Shown here piece after piece: positions 55,575 through 64,000 of a DNA stretch of 64,000 nt. Source of the DNA: Gordonia otitidis NBRC 100426 (lineage in GTDB: Bacteria > Actinomycetota > Actinomycetes > Mycobacteriales > Mycobacteriaceae); assembly GCF_000248075.1 (NCBI RefSeq), contig NZ_BAFB01000170.1:1-64000 (forward strand). The letters are read 5' to 3'. Both the position numbers and the translations under genes were made by a program. Under the pieces are notes generated by a model. That model was not told the origin of the DNA and made no database searches. It saw only the letters and a list, made by a program, of their open reading frames with translations. The first letter of the stretch is position 1. Each line of letters begins with the position of its first letter.

Positions 55575-56884
55575 CGTCCGCCCCCGCTCGGGGATGAGGA
55601 TGTCGGGGACGGCGTCTGCGTCGATGCCGACGTTCCCGTCGCGGTCGATTCCGGCGATCCCGCGGGAACCGGGTCGGTGCTGTCCGGCCGCTTCTCACCG
55701 CCCGGAACGAGCGGCGAGGTGAACGGATCGAGTCCGCGTTTCGCCGCGCCTGCGGGCTGACCTGTCACGCCCTCAGGTCCCACCAGTCCCGACGTCATCA
55801 GGATGGTCTGCTTGAGTCGGTCGACGGTCAGATCGAGCACGAGGTCGGAGTTGACGTAGTCGCCCTTGACGATCTGCGGAATCGTTTCCTCGAGGAACGG
55901 GAACGTGAACAGGATCTTGGTCGCCGCGGGCAGCGCCGGGCCCGCCGCTGCGAGCGCGCCGAGCGTCGGGTTCAGATTCGCGACGATGGTCTTGATGTCG
56001 GCGGTGTTGGCGCGCAGCACGTCGTTGACCGTCCTCGACAGGCCACTCAACGCCGACAGTGCCCCGGTGAACTTGTCCCGCTCGTCGTTGAGCATGCGAA
56101 GGATGTCGGGTCCGTCGGCGAGCGCCTTCTCGACGGTCGGCTTCTGCTGATTGATCGTGGTGCTCAACCTGTCGAGCCCGTTCATCGCGTCGATGATGTG
56201 ACCCGATTGACCCGCGAGGTCGGAGACGAGCGTGTCGAGACGCGGCACGAGTTGTCTGATCGAGTCGGCGTTGCCGCCGAGGATCTGGCTCAGCTCGTGG
56301 GTGACGTCACCGAGCTGTGAGAGGCCACCGCCGTTGAGCACCACCGACAATGCACTGAGCACCTGCTCGGTGGTCGGGAACGCACATTGGGGCACCTGCT
56401 GCGCGGAGTTGACGTCGGCGACTCGTTGACCCGACGGCTGGGCGATGTTCTTCTGCTCTGGGCACGACGGCAGCGGGATCTGATCCCCTGCATGCAGATA
56501 GCCGGCGGTCACCTGCTGCGGTGGGACGATCTGCAGATGCGTCGAACCGAGCACGCTCGTCATTCCGACCTTGACGTACGAACCGCGGGGCACCTGCACC
56601 CCGGGGTTCAGTCGAATCGGCAGTTTCGCATGCCAATCGGTGTCCACATCGATGTCTCCGACGCTGCCGACGGTCACGTCGTTCAGCATGACCGGCGAGT
56701 TGTTGGTCAGCCCTGCCGCGGTCGGGATGACCGCCGAGATCTCCCACGATCCGTTGCCCGTTCCCTGGGCTCCCGGCACCGGTAGGCTGTCGGCGCCGTC
56801 GAATCCGCACGCCGTCGCGACTGTGGTGACCACGGCGACCATGAGCGCGGTACGCCACCCACGAGTGAGCCTGTGCCGCATCAT
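55571..56884 (-). CDS. mceE: Mce family lipoprotein E
   Basis: 437 aa. Lipoprotein signal ending VVTTVATAC, as in LprK/LprN-type MceE proteins. MCE domain WEISAVIPTAAGLTNNSPVM followed by DVTVGSVGDIDVDTDW. A long helical stretch (IRQLVPRLDTLVSDLAGQSG, LTGALSALSGLSRTVNDVLR-like heptads) and a disordered Pro/Ser/Thr tail follow. The lipid anchor would tether the Mce assembly to the outer face of the plasma membrane. Overlaps mceD and mceF by 4 bp. Confidence 0.92.
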   Translation of the reverse strand: MMRHRLTRGWRTALMVAVVTTVATACGFDGADSLPVPGAQGTGNGSWEISAVIPTAAGLTNNSPVMLNDVTVGSVGDIDVDTDWHAKLPIRLNPGVQVPRGSYVKVGMTSVLGSTHLQIVPPQQVTAGYLHAGDQIPLPSCPEQKNIAQPSGQRVADVNSAQQVPQCAFPTTEQVLSALSVVLNGGGLSQLGDVTHELSQILGGNADSIRQLVPRLDTLVSDLAGQSGHIIDAMNGLDRLSTTINQQKPTVEKALADGPDILRMLNDERDKFTGALSALSGLSRTVNDVLRANTADIKTIVANLNPTLGALAAAGPALPAATKILFTFPFLEETIPQIVKGDYVNSDLVLDLTVDRLKQTILMTSGLVGPEGVTGQPAGAAKRGLDPFTSPLVPGGEKRPDSTDPVPAGSPESTATGTSASTQTPSPTSSSPSGGGR

Positions 56885-58155
56885 CCCTCACCTCCCCAGG
56901 GCACGAGGAGATCGCCGAGTCCACCACCGTTGCCGCGTCGGGTTGCGGCGTCCTGGTCACGGATTCCCTGCTGTGCACGAGCTTTGACGTCAGCGTTCTG
57001 GTAGGTGATCTGGCTGGGCAGCGCACTCTTGCCGACCACGGGATCCGACATGAACGGCGGATACGCCACCGATAGCGACCCGAGGACCGGAGCCAGGACG
57101 TCGACGCATTTCTCGACGTCGGCCTCACTCTGTCCCGGTCGGTTGTTGGCCTCGATCGTCCCGCAGAGCAACGTGATGAGGTTGTTGCCCATCCCGAGTC
57201 CGAAGACTCCCGAGAGCGACCCGGTCAGCGGGTTGTAGATGTTGTAGAAGTTGGCGAGCTGATTGGGCGCGGAGTGCAGCAACCCGCGGATCTGTTTGTC
57301 CTTCTCGGCGAGGATGCGCGTGGTGTCCGACAGCTTCGCCACCGACGAGGTCAACGCGTCCTTGTTCTGGTCGATGAATGTCTGGACGTCGGTCATCGCG
57401 GAGTCGAGGTTGTGCATCGCACCGTCGAGTTCCGTGGTGTTGTCGGCGAGGACGTCTGTCACCGAGGCGATCCGGCCGTTGAACTGCACGAGTTCCTCGT
57501 GACTGGTCGAGAGGGCGTCGGTCAACTTCTGCAGGTTGCGGATCGTCGAGAACAGGTCGTCGCGGCCGGACGACAACGTCGACATCACGTCCGACAGATT
57601 CGTGATCGACGAATTCAGCGCTGATCCGTTGCCCTGCAGGTTCTTGTTGGCGACGTCCATCAGCCTGGCAGCCGATCCCTTGTCGGCGCCGTCCGGTCCG
57701 ATCGCCTTGGTCAGCGTCGCGAGTTGCTTCTTGACGTCGTCCCATTCCATCGGGACCGCGGTGCGCTCCATGGGAATCGCACTGCCGTCGTCGAGTTGTT
57801 TGCCACCCGCGTACACCGGCGTCAGCTGAACGAACCTGCCCGACACCAGACTCTGCGCGACCACGACAGCTCGGGCATCGGCCGGAATCGGTGTGCTGCG
57901 GTCCACGTCGAGCGTGACCTTCACGTCGCCCGAACGCGGGGTGATGGCGGCGACCTTCCCCACCTTCACCCCGAGCACTCGCACCGTGTCGCCGGTGTAG
58001 AGGCCGTTCACGGACGGGAAGTATGCCGTGATGGTCTTGGTGGTCGCCCGGTCGTAAAGCGCATATCCGACGATGCCCGCGAGTACCAGCAACGCCACGA
58101 GACCTGCCGCGCCCCACGCCTTGCGGCTACCTGGAAGTGAACGACGCAATACCAT
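56881..58155 (-). CDS. mceD: Mce family protein D
   Basis: 424 aa. I choose ATG 58155 (MVLRRSLPGSRKAWG) because AGGAGG sits about 7 nt upstream; the GTG at 58164 would overlap that site. One N-terminal helix (GAAGLVALLVLAGIVGYALY), MCE domain (ITAYFPSVNGLYTGDTVRVL, GVKVGKVAAITPRSGDVKVT), then a coiled-coil-like helical domain (SITNLSDVMSTLSSGRDDLF) and a conserved C-terminal VLGSLSVAYPPFM region. Part of the hexameric lipid channel. One nucleotide separates it from the mceC stop. Confidence 0.93.
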   Translation of the reverse strand: MVLRRSLPGSRKAWGAAGLVALLVLAGIVGYALYDRATTKTITAYFPSVNGLYTGDTVRVLGVKVGKVAAITPRSGDVKVTLDVDRSTPIPADARAVVVAQSLVSGRFVQLTPVYAGGKQLDDGSAIPMERTAVPMEWDDVKKQLATLTKAIGPDGADKGSAARLMDVANKNLQGNGSALNSSITNLSDVMSTLSSGRDDLFSTIRNLQKLTDALSTSHEELVQFNGRIASVTDVLADNTTELDGAMHNLDSAMTDVQTFIDQNKDALTSSVAKLSDTTRILAEKDKQIRGLLHSAPNQLANFYNIYNPLTGSLSGVFGLGMGNNLITLLCGTIEANNRPGQSEADVEKCVDVLAPVLGSLSVAYPPFMSDPVVGKSALPSQITYQNADVKARAQQGIRDQDAATRRGNGGGLGDLLVPWGGEG

Positions 58156-58156
58156 G

Positions 58157-59308
58157 TCAGCCACCTCCTGTCGGGGTCGGATATGTCGGCGCGGGAGCCG
58201 GGGCGGTGTTCTTCGGCGGCATCGGCGGCGCTTGACTCCAGGCTTGCGGCAGCAGTGGGAAACCGCTGTAGGAGAACGCCTTCCACGCCTCGGGATACTT
58301 CTGTTGAAGGATCTTCATGAATGTGGCCGTGTAGTCGCCGAAAGTGCTGACGCCGACGAGGGATTCGAAGCGCGGACCCGACGCAACGGCTTCGCCGAGC
58401 GCGTTCGCATATGGCCCGAGACGGTCGAGCGTCTGCTTGAGGTTGTCCTCGTTGTCGTTGAGGATGTCGAGCACCCCGTCGAGTTTGGTCAGCGTCGGGC
58501 GTAGTTGTTCGTTGTTCTCCTTGATGAACCCGGAGATCTGCTCCGCGACGTCACGGGTGCCGCTGATGAGCTGCGCGATGGCGGCACGGCGGAACTGCAG
58601 TTCACCGACCAGCGAATTGGCGTCCACGAGAAGCTGGTTGATCTGCTTGCTGCGGTCGCCGATGACATCGGTGACCGCGCTGGCCTTCGCCAACAGCGCC
58701 CGCAGATTGTTGTCCCGGTCGGCGATCGCCTTCGACAACCGCGAGACGCCCTCTACAGCGCCCTGTACTTCGTCGGGCGTCGAGGAGAACGTGACCGAGA
58801 GCGTGTCGAGCGCCTTGTTGAGCTGGTCGGTATCGGTCTGCGCGAGCGAATTGGTCGACTCGTCGAGGGCATCGGTGAGCGAGTAGGGCGCGATGGTGTT
58901 GCGGTTGGCGATGGACCCACCCGGTCGGATCCGCTCGCCGCCGTGCGGCAGGATCGTCAGATTTCTTCTGCCGAGCACGGTCTCGGTCTTGATGGCGGCC
59001 TGGGTGTCGGCGCCCATGACCACCGTGTCGTTCATTCGGAAGCCGACAGCGGCCTTCGTGCCCTGGTCGGTCGGGGCGAGTTCGATCTTCTCCACCGTTC
59101 CCACCGTGACGCCGGATACGGTCACGATGTCACCGGTGACCAGCCCTCCCGCGTCGTCGAAGTAGGCGGTGTAGGTGCTGATCGGCGAGAGGTAGGGCAA
59201 CTTGTCCATCTGCATCGCGACGATCACGACGAGCGCGGTGACCACCACGCCGATGAGGCCGATCTGGATGCGGCTGCGCCCGTTCATGAGCTTGCGCTTC
59301 TCGCTCAT
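58157..59308 (-). CDS. mceC: Mce family protein C
   Basis: 383 aa from ATG 59308 (MSEKRKLMNGRSRIQ), which overlaps the mceB stop by 4 bp; the frame upstream is a shadow of mceB. Helix IGLIGVVVTALVVIVAMQMD, MCE domain (YTAYFDDAGGLVTGDIVTVS, GVTVGTVEKIELAPTDQG) and helical region (LSKAIADRDNNLRALLAKAS, RRAAIAQLISGTRDVAEQIS). Short Pro-rich tail. Third subunit of the Mce complex. Confidence 0.93.
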   Translation of the reverse strand: MSEKRKLMNGRSRIQIGLIGVVVTALVVIVAMQMDKLPYLSPISTYTAYFDDAGGLVTGDIVTVSGVTVGTVEKIELAPTDQGTKAAVGFRMNDTVVMGADTQAAIKTETVLGRRNLTILPHGGERIRPGGSIANRNTIAPYSLTDALDESTNSLAQTDTDQLNKALDTLSVTFSSTPDEVQGAVEGVSRLSKAIADRDNNLRALLAKASAVTDVIGDRSKQINQLLVDANSLVGELQFRRAAIAQLISGTRDVAEQISGFIKENNEQLRPTLTKLDGVLDILNDNEDNLKQTLDRLGPYANALGEAVASGPRFESLVGVSTFGDYTATFMKILQQKYPEAWKAFSYSGFPLLPQAWSQAPPMPPKNTAPAPAPTYPTPTGGG

Positions 59309-60384
59309 GTGGCCGCGCACCTCCCGCCGGCCTTCGTGGTGTCGCCCATGACGTCGTTGGACGTGAAGAAATACTGCTTGCCGTCGGGACCGCTGAGCAG
59401 CAACCTGATTCGGCAGAAGTAGATCTGCAACCACGCACCGTAACTGCCGAGGTTGGACAGCTTCTTGAAGTCGTTGGGCAGCCGACCGACGAGTTGCCGA
59501 AGATAGGGTTCGGACTTCAGCAGGTTGCCCGACACCGCACCCGTCTCGTTCACGATCTGCTTGAGGTCGGGACGGGTCGCTCCCAGCAATCCCGACAGGC
59601 CGGTGGTGACTGCAGCGGTCTGGGTGAGCGCGTCGCCGATGGTGCCGCGCTGAGCCGAGAGTCCGGTGATCAACTGCTGCATCTGGTCAAGGCTGGTGTC
59701 GAGACCCGCCTTGTCGCCGTCGAGAATGCCGACGGTCTGGTTCAGGTTGTCGATGACGTCACCGATCAGCTGGTCGCGGTCGGCGAGTGCGCCGGTGAAC
59801 GACGACGTCTGCGCGAGGAGGTTCGTCAAGGCCTCGCGCTGTGCGCGCCCCTGGAACACCTCGATCAACGACGCCGAGAGCTGGTTGACCTCGTCGGGTT
59901 TCAGGGTCCGGAACAGCGGTTTGAACCCGCCGAGCAGTTTGTCGAGATCCATCGCCGGCTCGGTTTGGCCGATCGGGATCGTCGCACCGGATGGCAGGGT
60001 GTCATCCGGGTCACCCTCACCCTGCTCGATGTCGAGGTAGCGGTCGCCCGTGAGGTTCTCGTAGCGGATCAATGCGCGCACCGATCGCGGCAAGCGATAT
60101 TTCTCATCGACGCTGAATGACACCTCCGCGTCGTTGTCCCGGGTCAACCCCACCTTGTGGACGGTGCCGACCTGCACCCCTGCGATCTTCACCTTGGAAC
60201 CGGACTTCATCTCCGATGCACTCGTGAACACGGCGGTGTAGTCCGACGACGATCCGGGTCGATAGTTGCTGAACACGGCGACGAGTCCGACGAACACGAT
60301 GACCATGACCGTAGCGAACGCACCCAATTTGATGACGGTGGCGCGGAAAGCGCGCGTGCGATTGTCAACCACCGGCCTGCCCAC
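59305..60384 (-). CDS. mceB: Mce family protein B
   Basis: 359 aa from GTG 60384, preceded by GGGGAG at about 10 nt; this gives a 20-bp overlap with mceA. A GTG at 60372 is an alternative with an 8-bp overlap. Helix LGAFATVMVIVFVGLVAVFS, MCE domain (YTAVFTSASEMKSGSKVKIA, GVQVGTVHKVGLTRDNDAEV), the GDRYLDIEQGEGDPD motif, then helices (LIGDVIDNLNQTVGILDGDK) and a conserved end with YGAWLQIYFCRIRL. Confidence 0.92.
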   Translation of the reverse strand: MGRPVVDNRTRAFRATVIKLGAFATVMVIVFVGLVAVFSNYRPGSSSDYTAVFTSASEMKSGSKVKIAGVQVGTVHKVGLTRDNDAEVSFSVDEKYRLPRSVRALIRYENLTGDRYLDIEQGEGDPDDTLPSGATIPIGQTEPAMDLDKLLGGFKPLFRTLKPDEVNQLSASLIEVFQGRAQREALTNLLAQTSSFTGALADRDQLIGDVIDNLNQTVGILDGDKAGLDTSLDQMQQLITGLSAQRGTIGDALTQTAAVTTGLSGLLGATRPDLKQIVNETGAVSGNLLKSEPYLRQLVGRLPNDFKKLSNLGSYGAWLQIYFCRIRLLLSGPDGKQYFFTSNDVMGDTTKAGGRCAAT

Positions 60385-61558
60385 CCCGCTGCGGCTCCCC
60401 GAACAGGAGCTGGAACAGTTTCTGGCGCGACGCCTTCGCCGTTGTCCGTGGCTGATAGGGCACCGGCGCGTTGTCGGTCACGTAGAAGCCGGTGTTGACG
60501 TCGGTGGTCGGATTGCTCAATGCGCCCTCGCAGGTCGGTGGCCCATCTGCACCGACGATCGGCAGGCTCTGCGGATACGTGTACGGGTCGGTGCCCGGCT
60601 GCAATCCCGCGTACAGCAGGAGGTTTCCGTTCTTACCGCCGAGCATGGGTTTGGCGAGGTCGGCAGCCTGCGCGCTCGCGGTCAAGAAGCAGGCGAGTCC
60701 CGGTGACTGGTAGCCGAGCAGGCGTGCGACAGGATTGAGATTCGACAGCGTCGTGATCAGCGTCTGCTTCGGCGGGGCGAGCACACCGTTGATCGTGTTG
60801 GCCATCCCGGTCGCGTTGATCAGCAGTGCGTCGAGGTTGGCGGAGTTGTCGAGCAGCGTGTTCCCGATGAACGTCGCATTGTCGATGGTGCGCATCAGGT
60901 CCGGCATCGCGTCGGCGTAGACGTTGGTTGCTCCCGCGGCCTGCGTGATCGCCGCGTTCAGTTCGTCCAGGTGAGGATTGGTCTTCGCCAGAAGGCCTGA
61001 CAACTGGTCGAGCGAGGCACCGATCTGCTTACCCTGCCCCGACAGTGCGGTGTCGACGGCACCCATCACGGCGTTGAGCTTGTCGGGTTGCAAATCGGCA
61101 AGGACGTTGACCAGTTGCTGGAACACGGTGTTGAGCTCGACGACCACCCTGTCGGCTCCGATGACCTGTCCGGACTGCAGGTGCCCTTCTCCCCCGGTCT
61201 CCGGGATCACCAGGTTGACAGCCTTGGCACCGAAAACGGTGTTGGACTTGATGTCGGCGGTGACGTTGCCGGGGATCTGCGACATGGAGGCGGTGTCGAT
61301 GTCGAGGTCGAGCACGGCGTGCCCGTCCTGCTGACGGATCGAGGCGACCTTGCCCACCTGCACACCCCGCAACTTCACCTTGGCGTCAGGACTCATCACG
61401 AGGCCTGCCCGCGGGGTGTTGAGGGTGACCGGCTGAGTGTCGGCGAACCAGCCGAGGAATTGCGCGCCTGCACCCACGACAACAGCGACGAGGCCACCGA
61501 CCATGATGACCGCTGCTGTCTTGCGGACCAGAGGGCTCCGCTCCTGTCGACGTGCCAT
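60365..61558 (-). CDS. mceA: Mce family protein A
   Basis: 397 aa. Helix TAAVIMVGGLVAVVVGAGAQ, MCE domain (VTLNTPRAGLVMSPDAKVKL, RGVQVGKVASIRQQDGHAV), then a helical domain (LVNVLADLQPDKLNAVMGAV, LSGLLAKTNPHLDELNAAIT) and the MceA-type C-terminal region with two cysteines (GLACFLTASAQ, PPTCEGALS). First substrate-binding subunit, 4 nt after yrbEB. Substrate class (sterol, fatty acid or other) cannot be read directly from the sequence. Confidence 0.93.
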   Translation of the reverse strand: MARRQERSPLVRKTAAVIMVGGLVAVVVGAGAQFLGWFADTQPVTLNTPRAGLVMSPDAKVKLRGVQVGKVASIRQQDGHAVLDLDIDTASMSQIPGNVTADIKSNTVFGAKAVNLVIPETGGEGHLQSGQVIGADRVVVELNTVFQQLVNVLADLQPDKLNAVMGAVDTALSGQGKQIGASLDQLSGLLAKTNPHLDELNAAITQAAGATNVYADAMPDLMRTIDNATFIGNTLLDNSANLDALLINATGMANTINGVLAPPKQTLITTLSNLNPVARLLGYQSPGLACFLTASAQAADLAKPMLGGKNGNLLLYAGLQPGTDPYTYPQSLPIVGADGPPTCEGALSNPTTDVNTGFYVTDNAPVPYQPRTTAKASRQKLFQLLFGEPQRGGQAGG

Positions 61559-61562
61559 CTGT

Positions 61563-62414
61563 TCAGCCCGCCAGATTGAACTTGCCGTCGGCGCCGTAGA
61601 TGGCGAGCGAGGTGAGCAGGGTGATCACGACCACGACGACGAGCGACGCACGCACCGCGTTGCCAACGGCGACGCCCACACCGACGGGCCCTCCGTCGGC
61701 GTTGTAGCCGTAGTAGGTGTGGATGAGCATCACGGCGATCGCCATGCAGATCGCCTGCACGAACGACCACAGGATGTCCGACGGGATCAGGAACGTGTTG
61801 AAGTAGTGGTCGTAGACACCCGATGACTGGCCGTAGAGCACGACGGTCGCAAAACGACTGGCGATGAACGCGGCGAGTGACGCGAGGGAGTAAAGCGGGA
61901 TGATCGCGATCATCCCCGCGACGATCCGGGTGCTGACCAGGTAGGGGATCGATGAGATCGCCATGGTCTCGAGCGCGTCGATCTCCTCACTGACCCGCAT
62001 CGCGCCCAGTTGTGCCGTGGCGCCCGCCCCGATGGTCGCCGCGAGCGCGATACCGGCGATCACCGGCACCGCGATGCGGACGTTGATGAACGCGGAGAAG
62101 AATCCGGTGAGCGCCTCGACGCCGATGTTGGCGAGCGAACTGTAGCCCTGCACGGCGATGGTGCCGCCGGTGAACAACGTGAGGAACCCGACCACGACGA
62201 CGGTGCCGCCGATCATCGCGAGCGCGCCGGAACCCATGGAGATCTCGGCGATGAGCCGCAGCGTCTCTTTCTTGTACTGGCGAACCGCGCGGGGGATGGC
62301 GATGAGGCTGTCCCAGTAGAACAGCGCCTGATCGCCGATCTGATTCCAGTCGTCGCCCGCGCGTTTTATCGCGACTCGAGCTGTCTGGAGTCGTGTGGTG
62401 AACGGAAGGACCAT
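61563..62414 (-). CDS. yrbEB: YrbE/MlaE-family permease B
   Basis: 283 aa, five or six membrane segments (e.g. LAMIGGTVVVVGFLTLFTGG, VPVIAGIALAATIGAGATAQ, SLVVVVVITLLTSLAIYGAD). The family EExDAL motif, through which the ATPase couples, is present as RVSEEIDALETMAISSIPYL. It forms the transmembrane core with YrbEA; the ATPase (MceG/MlaF type) is not in the window and is encoded elsewhere in mycolata. One nucleotide from the yrbEA stop. Confidence 0.94.
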   Translation of the reverse strand: MVLPFTTRLQTARVAIKRAGDDWNQIGDQALFYWDSLIAIPRAVRQYKKETLRLIAEISMGSGALAMIGGTVVVVGFLTLFTGGTIAVQGYSSLANIGVEALTGFFSAFINVRIAVPVIAGIALAATIGAGATAQLGAMRVSEEIDALETMAISSIPYLVSTRIVAGMIAIIPLYSLASLAAFIASRFATVVLYGQSSGVYDHYFNTFLIPSDILWSFVQAICMAIAVMLIHTYYGYNADGGPVGVGVAVGNAVRASLVVVVVITLLTSLAIYGADGKFNLAG

Positions 62415-62415
62415 G

Positions 62416-63180
62416 TCAGCCGGCCGTCGCTTTCACACCGACGGCGGTGACCACGACGTTGACCACGAACAGTGCCATGAACGAGTACACGACCGTCTCG
62501 TTGACGGCGTCACCGACGCCCTTCGCGCCACCCTTGACGTTGAGTCCCTGGAAGCACCCGACCAAACCGGCGAAGAGCCCGAACAGCGCGGCTTTGACCA
62601 TCGAGATCATGAGCTCGCCGAAGCCGGTCAGCAGGGTGAGACTGGCGAGGAACGCGCCGGGGTTGACGTCCTGCAGATAGACCGAGAACAAGAAGCCGCC
62701 GCCGATACCGATCGTGCACACGAGGCTGTTGAGCAGCAGCGCCACCCCGGTCGACGCGATGACTCGGGGAACGACGAGTCGGTGCACCGGATTGATCCCG
62801 AGCACCTCCATCGCGTCGATCTCCTCGCGGATGGTGCGTGCGCCGAGGTCGGCACAGATGGCTGTGGCTCCCGCGCCGGCAACGATGAGCACGGTGACGA
62901 TCGGACCGATCTGTGTGATGGTGCCCAGTGCCGCACCCGCTCCGGAGAGGTCTTGGGCACCGATCTCGCGCAACAGGATGTTCAGCGTGAAACTCACCAG
63001 GACCGTGAACGGGATCGCAACGAGCAGCGTCGGCATCATCGAGACACGGGCGATCGCCCACGATTGCTCCACGGTCTCCCGCCACTGAAACGGCCTGCGG
63101 AACAGCTCACGAAAAGCATCGACACCTAGGGCAACGAAGTCGCCGACCTGTTCCAGCGGCGCATCAAGCCTGCGCGACAA
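62416..63180 (-). CDS. yrbEA: YrbE/MlaE-family permease A
   Basis: 254 aa with a TTG start at 63180 supported by GAGGAG 6 nt upstream. Membrane segments include MMPTLLVAIPFTVLVSFTLN, IVTVLIVAGAGATAICADLG and VVYSFMALFVVNVVVTAVGV. Coupling motif TIREEIDAMEVLGINPVHRL. First mce-locus transport gene, 60 nt after the SDR gene at the right edge and probably co-transcribed with it. Confidence 0.94.
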   Translation of the reverse strand: MSRRLDAPLEQVGDFVALGVDAFRELFRRPFQWRETVEQSWAIARVSMMPTLLVAIPFTVLVSFTLNILLREIGAQDLSGAGAALGTITQIGPIVTVLIVAGAGATAICADLGARTIREEIDAMEVLGINPVHRLVVPRVIASTGVALLLNSLVCTIGIGGGFLFSVYLQDVNPGAFLASLTLLTGFGELMISMVKAALFGLFAGLVGCFQGLNVKGGAKGVGDAVNETVVYSFMALFVVNVVVTAVGVKATAG

Positions 63181-63240
63181 ACGTCTGCTCCTCTTCCCCG
63201 GTTCCCAAGCAACCTAGCACGCACAACAGCCAGAAGTGGG

Positions 63241-64000
63241 TCAGTTGACCAGCCCACGCGCCGTGAAGGTTTTCGAGGGGTCACGCTCTGCGAAGTACGA
63301 GGTGAGAGTCTTGGTCAGATCGTCGGAATCCCACGCGTCACCGTCGGCGGTGAAAACCTCGTCGACGGTCGGCGCGGCCATCAGCGTGACCCGCGGACCA
63401 TAGACGACGAAAACCTGTCCGGTGACGTCGTCAGAGTCGGGGGAGGCGAGGAATTCGATTAGTCGCACGACGTGGTCGGGCGACAACGGGTCGATGCCGT
63501 CGACAGGCGCCTCGCCGAACACGGCAGCCGTCATCGCCGTGCGCGCGCGGGGACAGATGGCGTTCGCACGCACGCCGTAGCGCTTGAGCGCTCGCGACGC
63601 CGACAGGGTCAGTGCGGTGATCCCTGCCTTGGCCGCACCGTAATTCGCCTGCCCCTCGGGACCGAGCAGACCTGCTTCCGACGACGTGTTGATCAATCGC
63701 CCGTAGACCGGCCGACCTTCCTTCTTCGACTCACCACGCCAGTACGCCCCCGCATTCCGGTTGAGCAGGAAGTGACCGCGCAGGTGCACCCGGATCACCA
63801 GATCCCACTCGTCGTCGGACATGTTGAACAGCATCTTGTCGCGCACGACGCCCGCATTGCTGACCACGATGTCGAGCCGTCCGAGATCCTCGGTGGCCAC
63901 TCGCATGATCTCGGCCGCGACAGCGGAGTCGGAGATGTCTCCGGCGACCGGGACGGCGCGCCCACCGGCCGCGGTGATGCTGTCGATCGTGTCGCTGGCA
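63241..64000 (-). CDS. SDR-family dehydrogenase, Hsd4A/Rv3502c-like (5' end cut by window edge)
   Basis: At least 253 residues; the cofactor loop lies beyond the right edge. Visible are GRLDIVVSNAGVVRDKMLFN, the Ser in RLINTSSEAGLLG, YxxxK as ANYGAAKAGITAL and a family-specific C-terminus (FLASPDSDDVTGQVFVVYGP, SYFAERDPSKTFTARGLVN). That long tail resembles the multifunctional hydroxyacyl-CoA/17-beta-hydroxysteroid dehydrogenases. In M. tuberculosis the SDR Rv3502c precedes yrbE4A in exactly this way, so a sterol side-chain role is plausible. Placing it in the mce4 class remains inference. Confidence 0.82.
   Translation of the reverse strand, partial: ASDTIDSITAAGGRAVPVAGDISDSAVAAEIMRVATEDLGRLDIVVSNAGVVRDKMLFNMSDDEWDLVIRVHLRGHFLLNRNAGAYWRGESKKEGRPVYGRLINTSSEAGLLGPEGQANYGAAKAGITALTLSASRALKRYGVRANAICPRARTAMTAAVFGEAPVDGIDPLSPDHVVRLIEFLASPDSDDVTGQVFVVYGPRVTLMAAPTVDEVFTADGDAWDSDDLTKTLTSYFAERDPSKTFTARGLVN

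Overview
The window is high-GC DNA from a mycolic-acid-bearing actinomycete (Corynebacteriales/Mycobacteriales; Gordonia- or Rhodococcus-like is my inference, genus not decided). The evidence is a complete mce/yrbE operon, the mycothiol gene mshA, carD, disA, an mhuD-type haem oxygenase, the small ribosomal protein bS22, and gene orders known from Mycobacterium tuberculosis. Two blocks that lie far apart in M. tuberculosis sit on one 64 kb stretch here: proC to mshA (matching Rv0486-Rv0501) and rlmB-cysS-ispF-ispD-carD/lpqE-radA-disA-canB/mutY-mhuD (matching Rv3579c-Rv3592).

Region 1 (1-18 kb): galE2-like epimerase (cut by the left edge), bS22, an excisionase-type HTH protein, proC, a thioesterase overlapping a sugar-phosphate epimerase-like protein, a disordered membrane protein, a Ppx/GppA phosphatase and a divergent Cys-rich protein. 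Two adjacent membrane diguanylate cyclases follow, then the overlapping senX3-regX3 pair with a PHO-box-like triple repeat upstream, a GNAT protein, gpmA, an acyl-CoA ligase with an 8-bp inverted repeat at its promoter, a YbjN protein and mshA.

Region 2 (18-34.8 kb, accessory): a P450-TetR operon, a zinc-type ABC transporter operon, about 0.8 kb of non-coding repeats built on TTCCCCTAGTTTC, and a candidate exopolysaccharide locus. That locus holds a BcsB-like protein, an unrecognised 512-aa membrane protein, a BcsA-like GT2 synthase without PilZ and a GT-C membrane glycosyltransferase in one overlapping operon. Beside them are a divergent lipoprotein resembling a GH5 glycanase and a DUF2599 lipoprotein. 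Two esterase/hydrolase genes end the region tail to tail.

Region 3 (34.8-49 kb): conserved housekeeping genes for rRNA methylation, cysteinyl-tRNA, isoprenoid precursors, CarD, RadA, c-di-AMP synthesis, carbonic anhydrase, MutY, haem degradation and a LON-domain protein.

Region 4 (49-64 kb): an aldehyde dehydrogenase preceded by an exact match to the KstR operator consensus, two SDR oxidoreductases, then an intact minus-strand lipid import operon: SDR (cut by the right edge), yrbEA, yrbEB, mceA-F and two Mce-associated proteins. The leading SDR and the KstR-type site suggest an mce4-like sterol uptake context; that is inference. I saw no tRNA, rRNA, CRISPR array, insertion sequence or prophage.
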